Assembly (NCBI GenBank): GCA_010093515.1
Contig: MU001670.1
Location: forward strand, 719,501 to 783,500
Reading direction: 5' to 3'
Origin: Lineolata rhizophorae
Taxonomy: Eukaryota; Ascomycota; Dothideomycetes; Lineolatales; Lineolataceae
Length of the DNA stretch: 64,000 nt
Made by a program: the position numbers and the translations under genes. The notes under the pieces were generated by a model that saw nothing but the letters and a program-made list of their open reading frames with translations, did not search any database and was not told the origin of the DNA. Below, one piece after another: positions 33,192-45,698 of the stretch; position 1 is the first letter of the stretch, and every line of letters starts with the position of its first letter.

Positions 33192-35646
33192 TCAAAAGAA
33201 GTGGGTGTGCGGTTTAGAGAGCTCGTGCACCTCCATTTCCTGACCACTGGGTTAGCATCGAAGATAATACTGTCCAAAAAAAACAAAAAGGGGCAAGACT
33301 GAGGGGACAAACCATCTTGAACGAATTCAACTCTTCCTTAATCTGCTGCGCTAGCATAGGAGTGAGGCGATTGCACGTTGCGATCTCCCCACGACGATCG
33401 TACTCGGTCGAGCTCCATACATCGTGAAATTGAATCCGAGGGCTGAAAGAGATGTTGCGAACCGGGGTATTAGGGAGGCTCTTCGTGCTGCCGCTCAGAC
33501 GCGACATGCCCACGAAGTAGGACTCGTCCGAGCTGTGAAACTTCACAGGCATCGCGCGAGGTTGATCGTCAGGAGTGCTCGGCGCGCTTGAATGCGGCGT
33601 GTCCAGTGAACCCTCAGCAGCAGGAGGCTTAGCATCCACCGGGTGCGTGACAGGAGAAGAGTTGCCCGAGCTAGTGCCAGAGCGCTTCAGGATACCCTTC
33701 CTAACGGCAGCCAAGACTTTGGCACGCTCTTCGTCTCCCCCAACAATGCTCCGGCGCGGGCCAGAGGCTTCGGAGCTAGCAGCATTTCCAATGGAAGAGC
33801 TCTGCTGCTCGGTTGATGGCCTGCTGGCGGCATCGATTGAGTTGCGCTCGAGCTTTGGGAAGCCGGTACCACCACCCGCCTGGTCTTGCGGATGGGGATT
33901 CACGTTGACTTTCTCCCGCTCCGCCTCCACCGTAACCATCGATACTTGTGCAACGCTCGGTTGTGTCACCGCACTGCTATCTAAAGACGGGACACCAACG
34001 ACGGACTTTGGCCGGAACAAGCCTTTGATGGAACGAGTGCCCTTTTTCATGCCTTTTCCCATCTTGCGCAGCATCACCGAGGCAGATGAAGCCGTTGACG
34101 AGATTGAAAGATTGTCCGTGGATCCCGTGAACACATTGCCCTGACCCGAATAGATGCTGTTGCCGATACCAGCTGCCTCCTGCCTAGCCGCGATCTCTTC
34201 GTCCTCCGCCGTCTGAGCATCTTCGGCCGGTCGGTCTTTGTGTAGTTTCTGGCGATCGGATGTCGAAAGGTTGTTCGCAGCTGATGCGCGGCGAAGTTCG
34301 GCGGAACTTCCAAAGGAAAATGCGCGTCGCAGCCGTGACTTCATCCCCTTGTTGAGATCCTTATCACTCAACGCCGCCAAGTGCTGCACAGCTGGGCTAG
34401 GTGGGGCAGCGCTAGAACCAGGCCGAGTATCTCCTTTAGTGCTCAACTCATCGTCGTTTTCGAAGGCCGATTGGGAAAGAGGCGATGGGCGCTTGTTAGA
34501 ATCCGGTGTAGCCCGTGATGGGACATTCGCAGTTTTCGAGTCGTTTCGGGTGGCGGCTAATACCGGTTGGGCGGTAGCATTTCGCGGGGTGCCCGCATTG
34601 GCCTCCTGCTTCGCCTGAAATAAAGGTATTAGTAGGCGAGTCCTGCATTCTTCCGCGTATAGAAGCTGGCACACTATCGGCAGGGGTAGGGTATAAATAC
34701 TTACCGAGGATGGCCTATGACCCGAGCTTGAAGAGGAGCGACTCTCCCCGCTGTCCTGGCGTTTGTGACCCAAGCTAGGGCGAACAGAATTATTGGTCGA
34801 TTTATTTGGCTGCTGGTCCGGGACCATGGATGAGGTCATCGGCGCTGCTCCGGCAAGAGTGCTTGCATCGATGCTGCTGATGCTCCGTCGACGATATCTC
34901 TTGGCCTGTTCCAGCGCGCCCTGCCGAGGGAGGTATGTATCGTCGGCACTGCTTGTGCGAAGGTGTCCGGTGCGACTCGGCGCTGTGCCGGCTGGAGCGC
35001 CTTTGTAAAGGTGTGCGACAGCTGCCATACCCGATCCAGAAGGTGCGGCAGACTGCTGGGCACTTGAATTTGTAGGGTTGCCAGCGTCGGTCCTGCGGAC
35101 GGCGCGTCTATACCGATCAGGATGTGCCTTCGGCGGCGCGTCGAGTGTGGTGAGAGAAAGGTCGGGCACCGAGGTGGAGAGCGAAACGGACGACGAAAGG
35201 CGGCTGTCGAAATTGCTGCCGACGGCCGACCGCCGGTGGACGCTGTCTAGGACCAAGTCATCTTGCGAGGCGAACTGGTGGCTAGGACCTGAGCGACCAG
35301 ACGAAGCGGTGGAGGAATTGGAGGCAGACGACGAAGGCGGAGCCGCAGCCACTGCAGCCCTAGGATTGAAGGGAGCTACAGGCGCAGACGCGCTTCGCTG
35401 GTCCTGCCTCAAGTGTGGCGTCGACTGGAACGCGTAAGGCGCGACCGGCGTAGCGGCCGTACCGCGATAGCCCATGCCTCCACTAGGTGAGCTGGCGTAG
35501 CCGTGAGCCCGGCCTTGCGCTTGTGAAGCCCGCGAGGGCTGGGTGTTGGGCTGAGGCGCCGCGTTGGTCTGCAGGGCATCGGTGGAAGGATGAAGCATCG
35601 TGATGGTGCTCGGCTGTTGGACCAAGGGGGCCAGAACTTCCGCCAT
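33192..35646 (-). CDS. Bni4-like bud-neck/septum Glc7 (PP1) adaptor, three exons
   Basis: Model: 35646-34705, 34614-33313 and 33239-33192 (minus), 763 residues. Intron one (90 nt; GTAAGT, branch ACTAAT, TTTCAG) is a multiple of three without stops, so it could be read through. Intron two (73 nt, GTTTGT..GTCAG) leads to a 48-nt last exon coding EMEVHELSKPHTHFF. Most of the protein is Ser-rich and disordered, with basic patches. The conserved C-terminus has SPRIQFHDVW, an [R/K][V/I]xF-type PP1 docking motif, then EYDRRGEIATCNRLTPMLAQ and QIKEELNSFKM, as in Bni4. Yeast Bni4 brings Glc7 and chitin synthase III to the bud neck; hyphal homologues probably act at septa. Without the last exon the protein would lose its most conserved tail. 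Confidence 0.85.
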
Positions 35647-38600
35647 CGGGCCAAGCGAGAAGCTTCCAGCCGCTCCCTTAAGAAATACCGTCTATGCAGT
35701 CGGCGACGATGGAGTGGGCGGGTCGGAGGCAGGTCCCGGCACGAGAGGGAGAAAGGGCGACCGAGGCAGCCGAGCGAGGAACTGCAACAGACGCACGTCG
35801 GCAGGCAGTCAGTAGCTGTCTCAGGCACGCGAAAGAAAGCGAAGAAGCCACAGGCCGACAGGCTAGCACGAAGGGCGCGACAAAGTGTCGGCAGGGCTGC
35901 AGGTGAAGCGAAGGTTGTGTTGAGGGCGGACACTCGGACCGGGCTGTTTACGTACCCCTTTCGCCAAAGCAACAAGACAGGGCGGCTGCGAGGTTGGGTG
36001 CGGCCCGGGCGTGCAGAATAAAATTTGCAAAAAGTACTGCCGAGAAGGAGACGGGTGGAAGCTATTAAAACACGTAGAGAATGGGCCTGGAAGAGGTGCC
36101 GGCGAGTAGCAATTAGGGAGGGGAGCGGGTTCAGGCTCGATCACAGAGCGAGTCTGACGGGGGGCCGGCCAGGCGGTGCGAAGGCGAAGCAAGAAGGGGC
36201 GGGCGTGACGAGGTCGGCGAGAGAAGGACAACAGAGAGAAGAAAAGAGTCCAGCCGCAGCGGACGTCTTGCGAGCCTTGTCAGCACTGCATTGGAAGGCT
36301 GCCGACCCGGAGAGAGCGTGTTCGGCGAGAGGACGAGGCGGCGGGCGGGCGGCGGCGAGGAGAGCGACCGTGCTGGGCAGCCAGCAACAGCAGAAGCGGA
36401 AGGGCGCTTTCTCGTCTACTCCACCAGGGGCAGCCGCCGCGAGGGTGCGAGGGGGTTGTCTGGGGAGAGCAGCGGCAACTTGCACTCGGGCGGGAGGCTC
36501 TCGCAGAACTCGGTCGCTGCCGTGCTCGCTCTGGGGAACGCAAGAGGCAGCGGGACGGCGAGGACGAAGGGCGGGAGAAGGGGGAGTGGATAGCAAAAGG
36601 AGCGGTAGGGTTGGGTGTGAGGAGGCGGACGGGCGTGTGGTGGTGTGCGGGTTGGCGGCCGGGCAGGGCTCGCAGTAAGGGGAGCCCGGCGCCTCTTGGT
36701 TCATCAATCCACCGCCAAACAGCCAGTCATGCACGCCATCCTGGCCGGCCGGCCTGCCGCGCCGGCTCCGCTCCTGGCTGGCCGGCCGCCGCCCTCCACC
36801 GTCGCGATGGTGTTTTATTGCGGCCCGCGCCCAAGAAGGCCCCGCGCAGCCTGGAGGCTCCCTGCTCCGCGCAGCCAGTAATTGCCCGGGCGCCCGCGCA
36901 GCGCCACTCTCCAGAGCCCCAGCATTGAGCACGCCCGCGGCCGCCGTGTGCAATTGGGAACCTACCGCGTGCTCTGCAATATAAACCTCTATACAAGTAC
37001 CTATACGCACGTACGCGCGCCCACACTACCACGCCTCTCGGGTCCGCTTTGGTGTTTGCCCCCCCTAGGGGGAGGCACCCGCACCCCGGCCGGGCGACCC
37101 CTCGCGCTTTCAACGCTGACTGGATCGAACGAAAGAAAGAAAGGCTGCCTGTCCGGCCGCCCTGCATGCTGCAACCGGGAGCCGTGGCGGGTGGGAAATG
37201 CCAGCAATCGACGGAGCAGCGCTGGCACGGCATTCCGCGGCGCGGGTGAGATAAAACGCGAAGCATGTGCACGGCGCTAGAAAGGGGTGGTGGTGCCCGC
37301 GCCGTCCGCTCGCAGGCTCCCCCAGCAGCGGCGAGCGCTAGGTCGGGGATACGAGACCATTTAGGGGCCCGAGGGGTGCCTCGGGCGCTTTTCCGTCGCG
37401 TCGAGCTCGTCCTGTTCCCCTCCCGCCTCGTCCGCCTGCGGAGGAGATGGGCCCGGCAATCGCGGCTTGCGTCGAACACCAGCCGTCCAAAACCCCCCTC
37501 CCAATCCCCTCCCGTGTCCCGCTTCCACCGCCTATTATATTTATAATTGCGAGCCGCCCGCGGGCTCCCAGCGCCCCCGCCGCCCGCAGCCTGTCCCGTA
37601 TGCATCATGTACGTCGGCAAGCCGCTCGCCTGCGCTTTTATAAAAAGGCAACCTGCCCCGCGTCATAGTGCAACACAAGGGTGCGGAGCGTCGCCGCCGT
37701 GATGTGCGAGTTATCGTCCCTTTTTTTTTCCAATGGGGGCTGCAGAGGGCCCGTTTGACCAGGTTCAACACCCCGGCCGGACCCTGCACGCACAGAAGAA
37801 AGCGCCTTCGACGTTACTTCGATCATATTCCATCTGTACGGAGCAAATCCCTCGTCCTCTTCGGGGCGGATCGGCGGCCGCTCTTCAGAGGCTCGGCACC
37901 GACTGCTGCTGCAGTGGCTCAATGGGTTGCTGCCTCCAAGTGAAATAATTGTGGACCGACAAGGCGGCTCGGCCTGCTCTTAGATATATGATGTACTGTA
38001 CCTAAGGTTTGTCTCCAGTCGCCCTTCCGGCGCAGGCGCCCACACCGGAGCACCCGATTGAAGCCTTGCATAGGTCCTCCAGATTATGGTGTTTTCAGGG
38101 GCTCGTCTCGCCTGGCCAACATTAAAATCCCCGAAGTGATAGTCTGTACCTACGTAGTATGTATGCGGGGAAGAGCCGCACCATTATTGCTTTCACCCTC
38201 CACAGTCCAATCTGCCAGCCTGGTTTTCGAGATCCGTCTCGTCGTCGTCATCGCGCCCGCAACGTCAGCCTTTGCTCTGTCTGAAACCCGCACCGGCCAT
38301 TTTCCGGTGGGCAAAGGGGGGCCACCAAGAGAGCTTAGCTTCACGTCCGAGCACCCACACCACCCCCTTCCCGCGGGCGCTAACGAGATGCCGACATTGT
38401 AGCTCCCTTTCAAATGGTGATGTATTAGGTACCGCGTCTTTCCGGATGGGCCGCATGGCAAGGCCGCCCGAAGTTTATTGACTCTTCCTTTTCTTGCAGA
38501 CGCAGCCATGTCGTGCCTATCTGTCATGTACCTACCCAGGCACGGAAGTACAGGGTACCGGTGATAGACACAGCAGACGGCGGTTGCCGGCGTCGGCGTC

Positions 38601-41600
38601 GCCACGCTGCCAGAACTTCAATCAGCCGCAGGGAGCTTGCCGCGGGACCGCGGAGCTCGCTGATACGCTCGTGGATACAAGGCGGGATCCGTCGGCGGCC
38701 AGTTATCTGCCCGCTCCGCTCACTGCTCACTGCACGACAGTCGCGTCGCTACAATACATGGCCGCAGGCTCAGCCTCCGGGGTGCCCAGCTACGTACCTG
38801 CCCAGGTGGGCATCCCATCTGGGGTTTTACCTTGGAAGCCTCTTTAGATAAACGATCAGCTAAACTCAAACCGGCAACAGACCGCACAAAAGGCCAACTC
38901 GCCGAGTAACACGGGGCATCCACACTCGACGGGTGGCAAGTCTCCAAGGCGCCTCGAGCTCCGCTGTTCCAGGAACTGCTTGTCTGGGGCAAACCGCCTT
39001 CAAACGCCTTGCCGAGAGCTTCGGAAACCCTTGGACATGCACCTGCCCGTGGCTCAAACTTGATTGAGCATTCCTGTTTGGTCTCGCGCATGATGCCATT
39101 GTTCAAGATTAAAGCCGCTGCTGGTAGAGTTGCTCGTTACGTCGTCCGGAGATAGCACCGGTATGCCCAGCCACGAAAGATCTTCTTCCGTCCTCGCAAC
39201 GCACACTATTCCCGTAGGTAGACTCTCAGAAAGTACCACTTTTTGCTTCTCCACTTTGCCGAATTAACCACCGTCAGTCGTGCGACGTGACCGTCCGTCG
39301 ACGACGAACGCCACGCTGTGTCCGTACGACGCTTGTGCTCCCCTCCGCGCCGAAAGCCTTCCCTCGATCTTAGCGTCTAGGACAAGGCTTTCGTTGTTTC
39401 CCCGAAACTCGCGAGATCCCGCTTGAAACAAAGCCACCACCCTTTGGATCTCACAAACGCAAGGGCTCCAGAGTGGCACGCAAGCCGTCCAAGCCATTTC
39501 ATTGCCCAGCGAAGCCTCGGCCACTGCTGCCTCTCCACGAACTCAATGTTCAAATGCAGACCTGTCAATCTACAGCCGCAGACTGGTCAGTTCTTTCTCC
39601 AACTATGCGATCCATGCGATCCAGCTGCGTGCCAGTGAGTATGTAGTTCTATGCGTCATTCAATAGTCCTGACGCATTCAAAGCAGGAGACATCAACTTA
39701 TTCCAGACCGCCATTTGCGACTTAGTAGCACGCGAACGCCCGATCGCCTCCGTTCCAGTGGCTGCTGTGGGGTTCCCATATATGTCGTGCGTTGTTTCTG
39801 TATTCCTACGCTGGCGGGAGCTGGTCTACTCCATACTGTATTTCTTCTCGCTTGTGGAAGATGATTGGCGGGGTATGTCGTCTCCCCATGTGACGCACCC
39901 GATGGTCAAGGTCTGCGCCTTCTCCGTGCAGCTCCGGGACCCCTCAAATTCAAGATCCGTTCCTAGCTGCGCGATCGCAAATGGTCTCGGACTCAGCGAA
40001 AGTTGAGTCGGTCACTCTTCTCACTCAGGAGACACCGTTCAGCCTGCATTTTTGTTCTGTGCCCATTTCCATCACACCGGGCACATCGATGGATCGCATA
40101 GCTCACCGCCTAGTCTTATGTGTCTTGAGTTGTCATCCGAGATTCAAACATTCTCAACGACTATAGCGACTGCATTCAGCAGTCTAGGGGCGTGGTTCCT
40201 TTCCGGAACCGCTTCCAACCGTAAGGTTCTGGATCGCCGAACTCGCGAAGTCCTCGGTGGAATGCAGAGCGAACATCCGCTGGGTTACGCCGCAGGGGGG
40301 ATACCGGTAGTCGAGGTTCACAAGCCCGCATCTCACGTGGTGGTTAGGTCCAACTGCTCCAGCAAACGTCTCCCGAGTCGAGACCAGAATTACTAGGTTT
40401 GTTTGTTTGCGGCGGGCAAATTGGCGATTTGGAGAGCAAGCATCCTTCCCAACACTTCCAGAATTCGCCGGCCAACCACCACTCATATCCCCCCGTTAGA
40501 CCAGCACCTTCCCAACCTCTCATGGGTTCCCGGCGAGCCGACGTTGGCCAAGCACCCACGTGGGACTAACAGTTGTGCGGCAACTTCGGTCACCGTGCAA
40601 GCTGAGCTCGTCACATGCATGGCTTGTGGAAGGTAGAAGTGAGCCCCGCGTCGTCGTCAGCTTGGTCAGTTTCCATAGACTGTGCACGTCGCTTTTTTGA
40701 GTTGCCTGCATTTTGATCATGCATGCATCAAACGCATCGAGCGCACACGGGTCTCTCTTCTTCGATTGTCCGGTATACGATCTTCCATAGCGACTATTCG
40801 CCGCCGCGTCTTCTGACCTAAAAATACTCCCAGTGTCTTGTTGAATCACCTGCTAAGTGACTCTGTACTAGGGTGTCTTCAAATAGATGGGCGTGAGGTT
40901 TTAAGACTTGCCAGAGATGTCCCAGCCGACTGGTGCAACGTGTACACTGATGAACGGCCCGAGCTGGGATTTTTTCCACCGAACCATGGAGCTCAACGAG
41001 GCTATGCAGCGCCCCTTAGAATATCTGCTGACGGGCACTGGGACTGTCGGGACAGCTCTCCAGTCAAAAACCTTTTGAGCCCAGGCCGCGTGTTACCGTT
41101 CTCATAGAAGCGAGGCTTTGAAAACACATGGGTCTGGGTGGGTTTGGGTGGGCAGCTAAGTCCTTAGTAGATAGCGACAGGAAAATGCCCGCGGGTTACA
41201 GTACCTACGTATCCTGACATCTGACACGACGAGGCTCCCGTCTTTCCACGATTCGACGTGACGTCCCGGACTCGGACGTCCAACCACCGAGCCGGATCGT
41301 GTTTCAGGCGCTCCGCTAGAGAGCCGTTCCGCAACCACGCGCCCAGAAATTCGTCGCAAGACTTTTGTTACTTTAAAACCAGAGTTTTCCTCCCTCCCGC
41401 GGATACCTTCTCGCATCTTCTCGCAAAGCGGGGCCACTTTTGGGAGGGGGGCAGAAAGTCATGGAGATCGGCAGGAACGCGTGTACCGTGAACCAGGCGG
41501 CCCACGGCGTCCGCTCCAATGGAGACAACTTCCCGGATGTCTTCTGAGCCCGCTGCCGGTCTCGATACGTCAGGCCGCTTTTGCTTCACTAGGTGGGCCT

Positions 41601-42444
41601 CCCGAGTCCTCCGTGGGACCTAAAGCAGCGCCGTGCGATAGGCCAATGGGCTAGACGATCCGTCGTTTCATGCCTGGGACGCCGCCCTCCCGTCTCAGTC
41701 CGCATCTGCAAACCATCATCGGCATCGAGGCACTTCGACAGTCCGATTCGCCGCCCGTTCGTGTCTTAGTCTCAAACACGCCCGCCCACGCTATCAGCTT
41801 AGACTAGGGCCTTTCTTTTTTTCCTTTCTCCTGCACGTTTTTGTGCTGCATGTGATTTCTCATACGCAGATAAAAATAAGATATCGCGGAAAAAGTTACT
41901 GCTGGGCAGCGGATGAGTTGAGTGATACGAGGTCTAAATCTACCTACAGGATATCAGCGGCAGCTGAAGAGCTCGCTCAATTTGCACAGCCAAGCGCGCC
42001 CGTTGCGGAGAATTTCTTTAGCCAAGAGTATGGACCGTTAGATACTGTATGTTGCGCACGCCACCTTCGGCCAGCGACAGGCTAGTTAAATCGCCCGAGA
42101 CTATCTAACTACAGTAAGCGCTTTTTGTTTCTACTACTCCAAGCCCGTGGGGTCGTCGATGCGGGGAATTCACTCGATGACCGGCCGTAAAAAAGCACAT
42201 GCCGCGGCTACTAGGAAACGGCTGGAACGAGACGTAATTCATCGCCAATAGCATCTCATATTAGCTCCTTCGAAGATCTATGTACGGTGATGTTTCACTT
42301 CAAATTTTCCAAACGAATGAAAATTCCTTCAGTGGAAGAACTTTTTTCTCTGTGGACTGCAGTCGCCACCACTCCCGCGTGGCCCCACTCTCACCGATGT
42401 TTAGTTCTAGCAGTCTCCACCCAGTTCAGCTCTGCAGAAAAGGC
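35647..42444. other. 6.8-kb interval without a supportable gene
   Basis: The longest gap in the window. 35650-37650 is GC-rich and probably carries the promoter and leader of the Bni4-like gene; its long open frames (up to ~300 codons on the minus strand) run in several frames at once and are Ala/Arg/Gly-rich by composition. 37650-42440 has ordinary composition with many short open frames (60-130 codons) and no domain, splice-consistent model or RNA gene that I can recognise. Palindromic TACCTA/TACGTA-type words recur (near 38000, 38150, 38525, 38800, 41205). A long non-coding transcript or a fast-evolving multi-exon gene cannot be excluded. Confidence 0.5.
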
Positions 42445-44743
42445 CTAAAGGACGGAATAGGTTCCATCCTCGGTGTTATAGGTCAGGTTGGTCCCAGCCG
42501 TCTGGCCACGCTGCAGCGCACCGCTCTCGACTTCGCCGCCGGCTACCGGCCTCGTCAGCTTGTTTTCCCCGCTCTTGACGGTGAAATTGGCCAGCGAGAT
42601 CTCGAGCGGGTTCCTCGTCGTCAGGTCCGGCATGCCGTAGTAGCGCGCCTCCACCTGCTCGCGCGTGATGTGAAGCTCGTAATAGCCGCGGTAGTACAGG
42701 TCGTTCCACTGTAGCTCTTCGTTGGCCGTCACTAGCCAGTCCGAGTAGTTGTTAGCGGTAGCGAGGGTGATGTTCTGGCCGTACGGACATGGGCTCGTCA
42801 CGGCGGACCCGGCGAATTCCACCCCAACTGAGCCTTCGCCCGTCTCCTGGTCGTAAGGTTTCCCCCCGGTCCAGACTAAGTCGCTGACCCATGCCGCATG
42901 GCTATCGCCCGCGAGCATGATATTATTGCCGATGTTGTTCTCGTAGAGGACTTGGAAGGTCCGGTTCTTGTTGGCTTGGTAGCCGTCCCAGGCATCGTAG
43001 TTCAACGGATTCTCATCTCCATACGCTGCACTTTGGTTTACCCGAGAGAACACTGTGAGTACCATGTTAGTGTGGCGATTCTACTGACGTATCAAAGCCT
43101 CATGCGTACCAATTTGGCTTCCGATGACCCGCCACACGGCCTGTCTCTGCGCCGAGGATTTGAGCTGATTATAGAACCAGTTTTCTTGTCTCCCACCCAT
43201 GAGAGTTCGGCTAGCATCGTTGGAAATCTCATGGACATAGTCCGTATTCCAGTACCTATGCAAATTCTTGAGCATTTTGTTCAAACCGCATACATTTCCA
43301 TACTCACAGGTCCGTAACGCTCCGATCCTGCGAAGAAATTGTCAGCCTAAAACTGATCTCAAACATCTAACAATAGACACTCACATATGAACGGGTATCC
43401 AACATCATAATGTCGAGAAGGTTGCCAATAGAGAATGATCGCCAGATGCGAAGGTTATCATCCATAGCCACTTGCCTACATATCGTCAACCTCTGACGTT
43501 TCATGTTTGGGTCAGAAGAGTTACCGTATGGGCATCCACTCGAAGTAGGCACGAACGGCGTTCATCTTTCGCTGGTCAACGCTCACTCCACCGTCTTCGA
43601 TGAACGACTCCTCCGTGTTGTTCATATGCGCCGTGCCGTCACGATACACGTTATCCGCAATCTCTAATAAACACATCAGGAATAGTTCTTATAGTTCGAT
43701 CGAAGAGACCGACCGTGATCATCCCACACGGGGATCCAAGAGTAGCTCTGGTGACTCAATAACAGGTCGAGGTCGGTCCGGTACGTCGCTAGCCTTTTGC
43801 GGTAATCATACAGGGTGTATATCTCCCTGTCTGGAAGAGGAACACGACCGTATTCGTCGCCCCAGCCATACTCTCCGTTCTCATACTCATAAATATAATC
43901 ACCGAGATGAATGACATAGTCAACGGAGTCCTGCATCCCCAAGCACTCGTCAACATGGCTGGCTGTCCAGTGTCTGTGAGGGCATCCTGAATCACATACC
44001 TTTCGCACGACATTACCGTACGCGTTGAAAAATCCAAAGGCTACAAATAGTTAGCAAATCTGGGGGTTTTGATATTGCGCGGAGGTCACGAACGATAGTT
44101 GGAGCAGGAATATACGGCAAGCCCGACCTGAGCTGTATCGTCCTCCGGAAGCGGTGTGGTCTTGGTGCGACCAATTGGGCTAGCATTGCTCGAGCCGCAA
44201 ACATTGAATTGATAGTAGTAAGTTGTGAAAGGGTCCAAGCTCGTAGCTTCGACCTACAAAACGTCAGCCCTCCCTTCATTTTACTGGGTACGTTTTGCGG
44301 CTTACCTTGACAGTGTAGTCGATGTCCGAGCTAGTAAATACACGGCCCGTGTTGACGATATCCTCCATGGCATCATCCGTCGCGACCGTGTAGTCCAGGC
44401 AAACTGGATGGGTCGACATCTGCACGTACATGGCAGTCTCGTGGTTGTACAACGGAACTGCTCCAGTCACGGTAGCGTTGGACCCATCGTTCTCGGCTGA
44501 AGGCGCAATGCGCGTCCAAAGAATTACGGAATCCGGATAAGGGTCGCCAGAAGCCACGCCATGCGTGAAGTTCAAAGCGGAAGGGTCCCATTCTGAAGAC
44601 GGGTCGGTCCGCTTGACGACGCGCTTGATTGAAATGCCAAGGTCGGGGTGATTCTCCGACGGCGAGCGGTAATTGAGGTTCCCGGCCCAGCTGGCCCTTG
44701 CGGCGGCTGCATGAAGAGCAATTGACACCGACGAGAGCTTCAT
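42445..44743 (-). CDS. Secreted PhoD-type alkaline phosphatase/phosphodiesterase, nine exons
   Basis: Model (minus): 44743-44306, 44253-44094, 44040-44000, 43930-43714, 43663-43525, 43475-43385, 43327-43308, 43255-43110, 43052-42445; 619 residues, all phases consistent. Exon seven is only 20 nt and exon three 41 nt. A likely signal peptide starts at MKLSSVSIALHAAAARASWA; the ATG six codons upstream is a weaker choice. The N-terminal PhoD domain has LNFTHGVASGDPYPDSVILW. The metallophosphatase part has YSCSNYPFGFFNAYGN, IHLGDYIYEY (D224), WDDHE (282-286), RQVAMDDNLRIWRSF and GDSHAAW (D467, H469), the usual metal ligands of the family. PhoD enzymes hydrolyse phosphate mono- or diesters, often under phosphate limitation; I see no CACGTG Pho box in the 300 bp upstream. 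It looks intact. Confidence 0.92.
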
Positions 44744-45698
44744 TTTGACGATTGACAGCAAGCGGGCCCAGCAACCTGCCCCGCGGCAGGTCGCAGCAGC
44801 GGCGGGGGGCGCCGACGGCCGGCTTTTGTAGCTCTGCTACCCCTGGCTGACAATGTGCCGCGTCCATCGCGAAGTGGGACCTGCAGGCTTCCATCATGAT
44901 TCTGCATGCGCAGTGTTGTTGACCAGGCTCGAGGGCAAGCTGCCGCGACCAATGAGCGAGCGTGCATTTGGCATCGTGCCCCGGGCTCTGCTCGCCCGGG
45001 GCTTTGCTCGCCCGGGGCTCTGCTCACCCCGTGCTGCGAGCCGCGCTTCCATCGGTCGAAGACGCGGGGATGTCGGAAGAAAGAGAGCCAAGCAATGCCC
45101 AACGTGGGTGGGAGGCTGTAGCTTGCCGGGCGGGCATTTGCGGAGCACGGCGCCCGAGCTGGGAGAGCCCCGTGGCAGAGCGCGATGCGGCGATTGGCCC
45201 TGCGCCCCCGCCTTGTCCCAATGACATCAACCGCCGCCATAGCTATCCGTTCTTTCCTTCGGGTCCTCCCGCAATGGTCCGGGTCTCTGTTCCTGCGCTT
45301 TCTCCCCCTCTTGGCGGGTATGCTCCGAGTACTGTGAAGAACAGTTTCAATTCCTTCTATCAACAAGACGTATACAACCAATCAATAAGGCATACTCTGC
45401 GCTCTGGCGCGTTTATATATACATAATTCATGCTTCAGTATGGAAGCTCTCCGAAAACCTTTCCTCTTAAACTATATATATTGCGGTAGTCACGCTGTCT
45501 AAAGCCTGGCAAGCCACGCCTAGCGCAGATTCAGCACGTAGCTCATGCAGAACTCGGTGTTTCCACTAATTTCTATTTCATTGCACTATATCTGCCCCGG
45601 GCTGCCGTCTCAAGAGTATTCATTGAGCAGAGGAATAATAATGTATGGAGTGAGCCTGCATGCCAGTGGTGCCATGTTTTCTCTCACTAGACAACCAA
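44744..45698. other. Intergenic between PhoD-type and amylase genes
   Basis: Promoter side of the PhoD-type gene and 3' flank of the amylase gene. GC-rich at 44760-45240, AT-richer at 45340-45660. It contains a short minisatellite, listed separately. No gene seen. Confidence 0.5.
44979..45030. repeat. 16-bp minisatellite, about three units
   Basis: Near-perfect tandem copies of CCCGGGGCTCTGCTCG (variants with CTTT or one G fewer), beginning near 44980, 44995 and 45011. It lies 240-290 bp upstream of the PhoD-type start codon. Confidence 0.8.

Noticed and set aside
36141-37620. Minus-strand frames of 289 and 297 codons upstream of the Bni4-like gene
   Set aside because: Composition-driven in GC-rich DNA; open on both strands, low-complexity Ala/Arg/Gly content, no splice-consistent extension.
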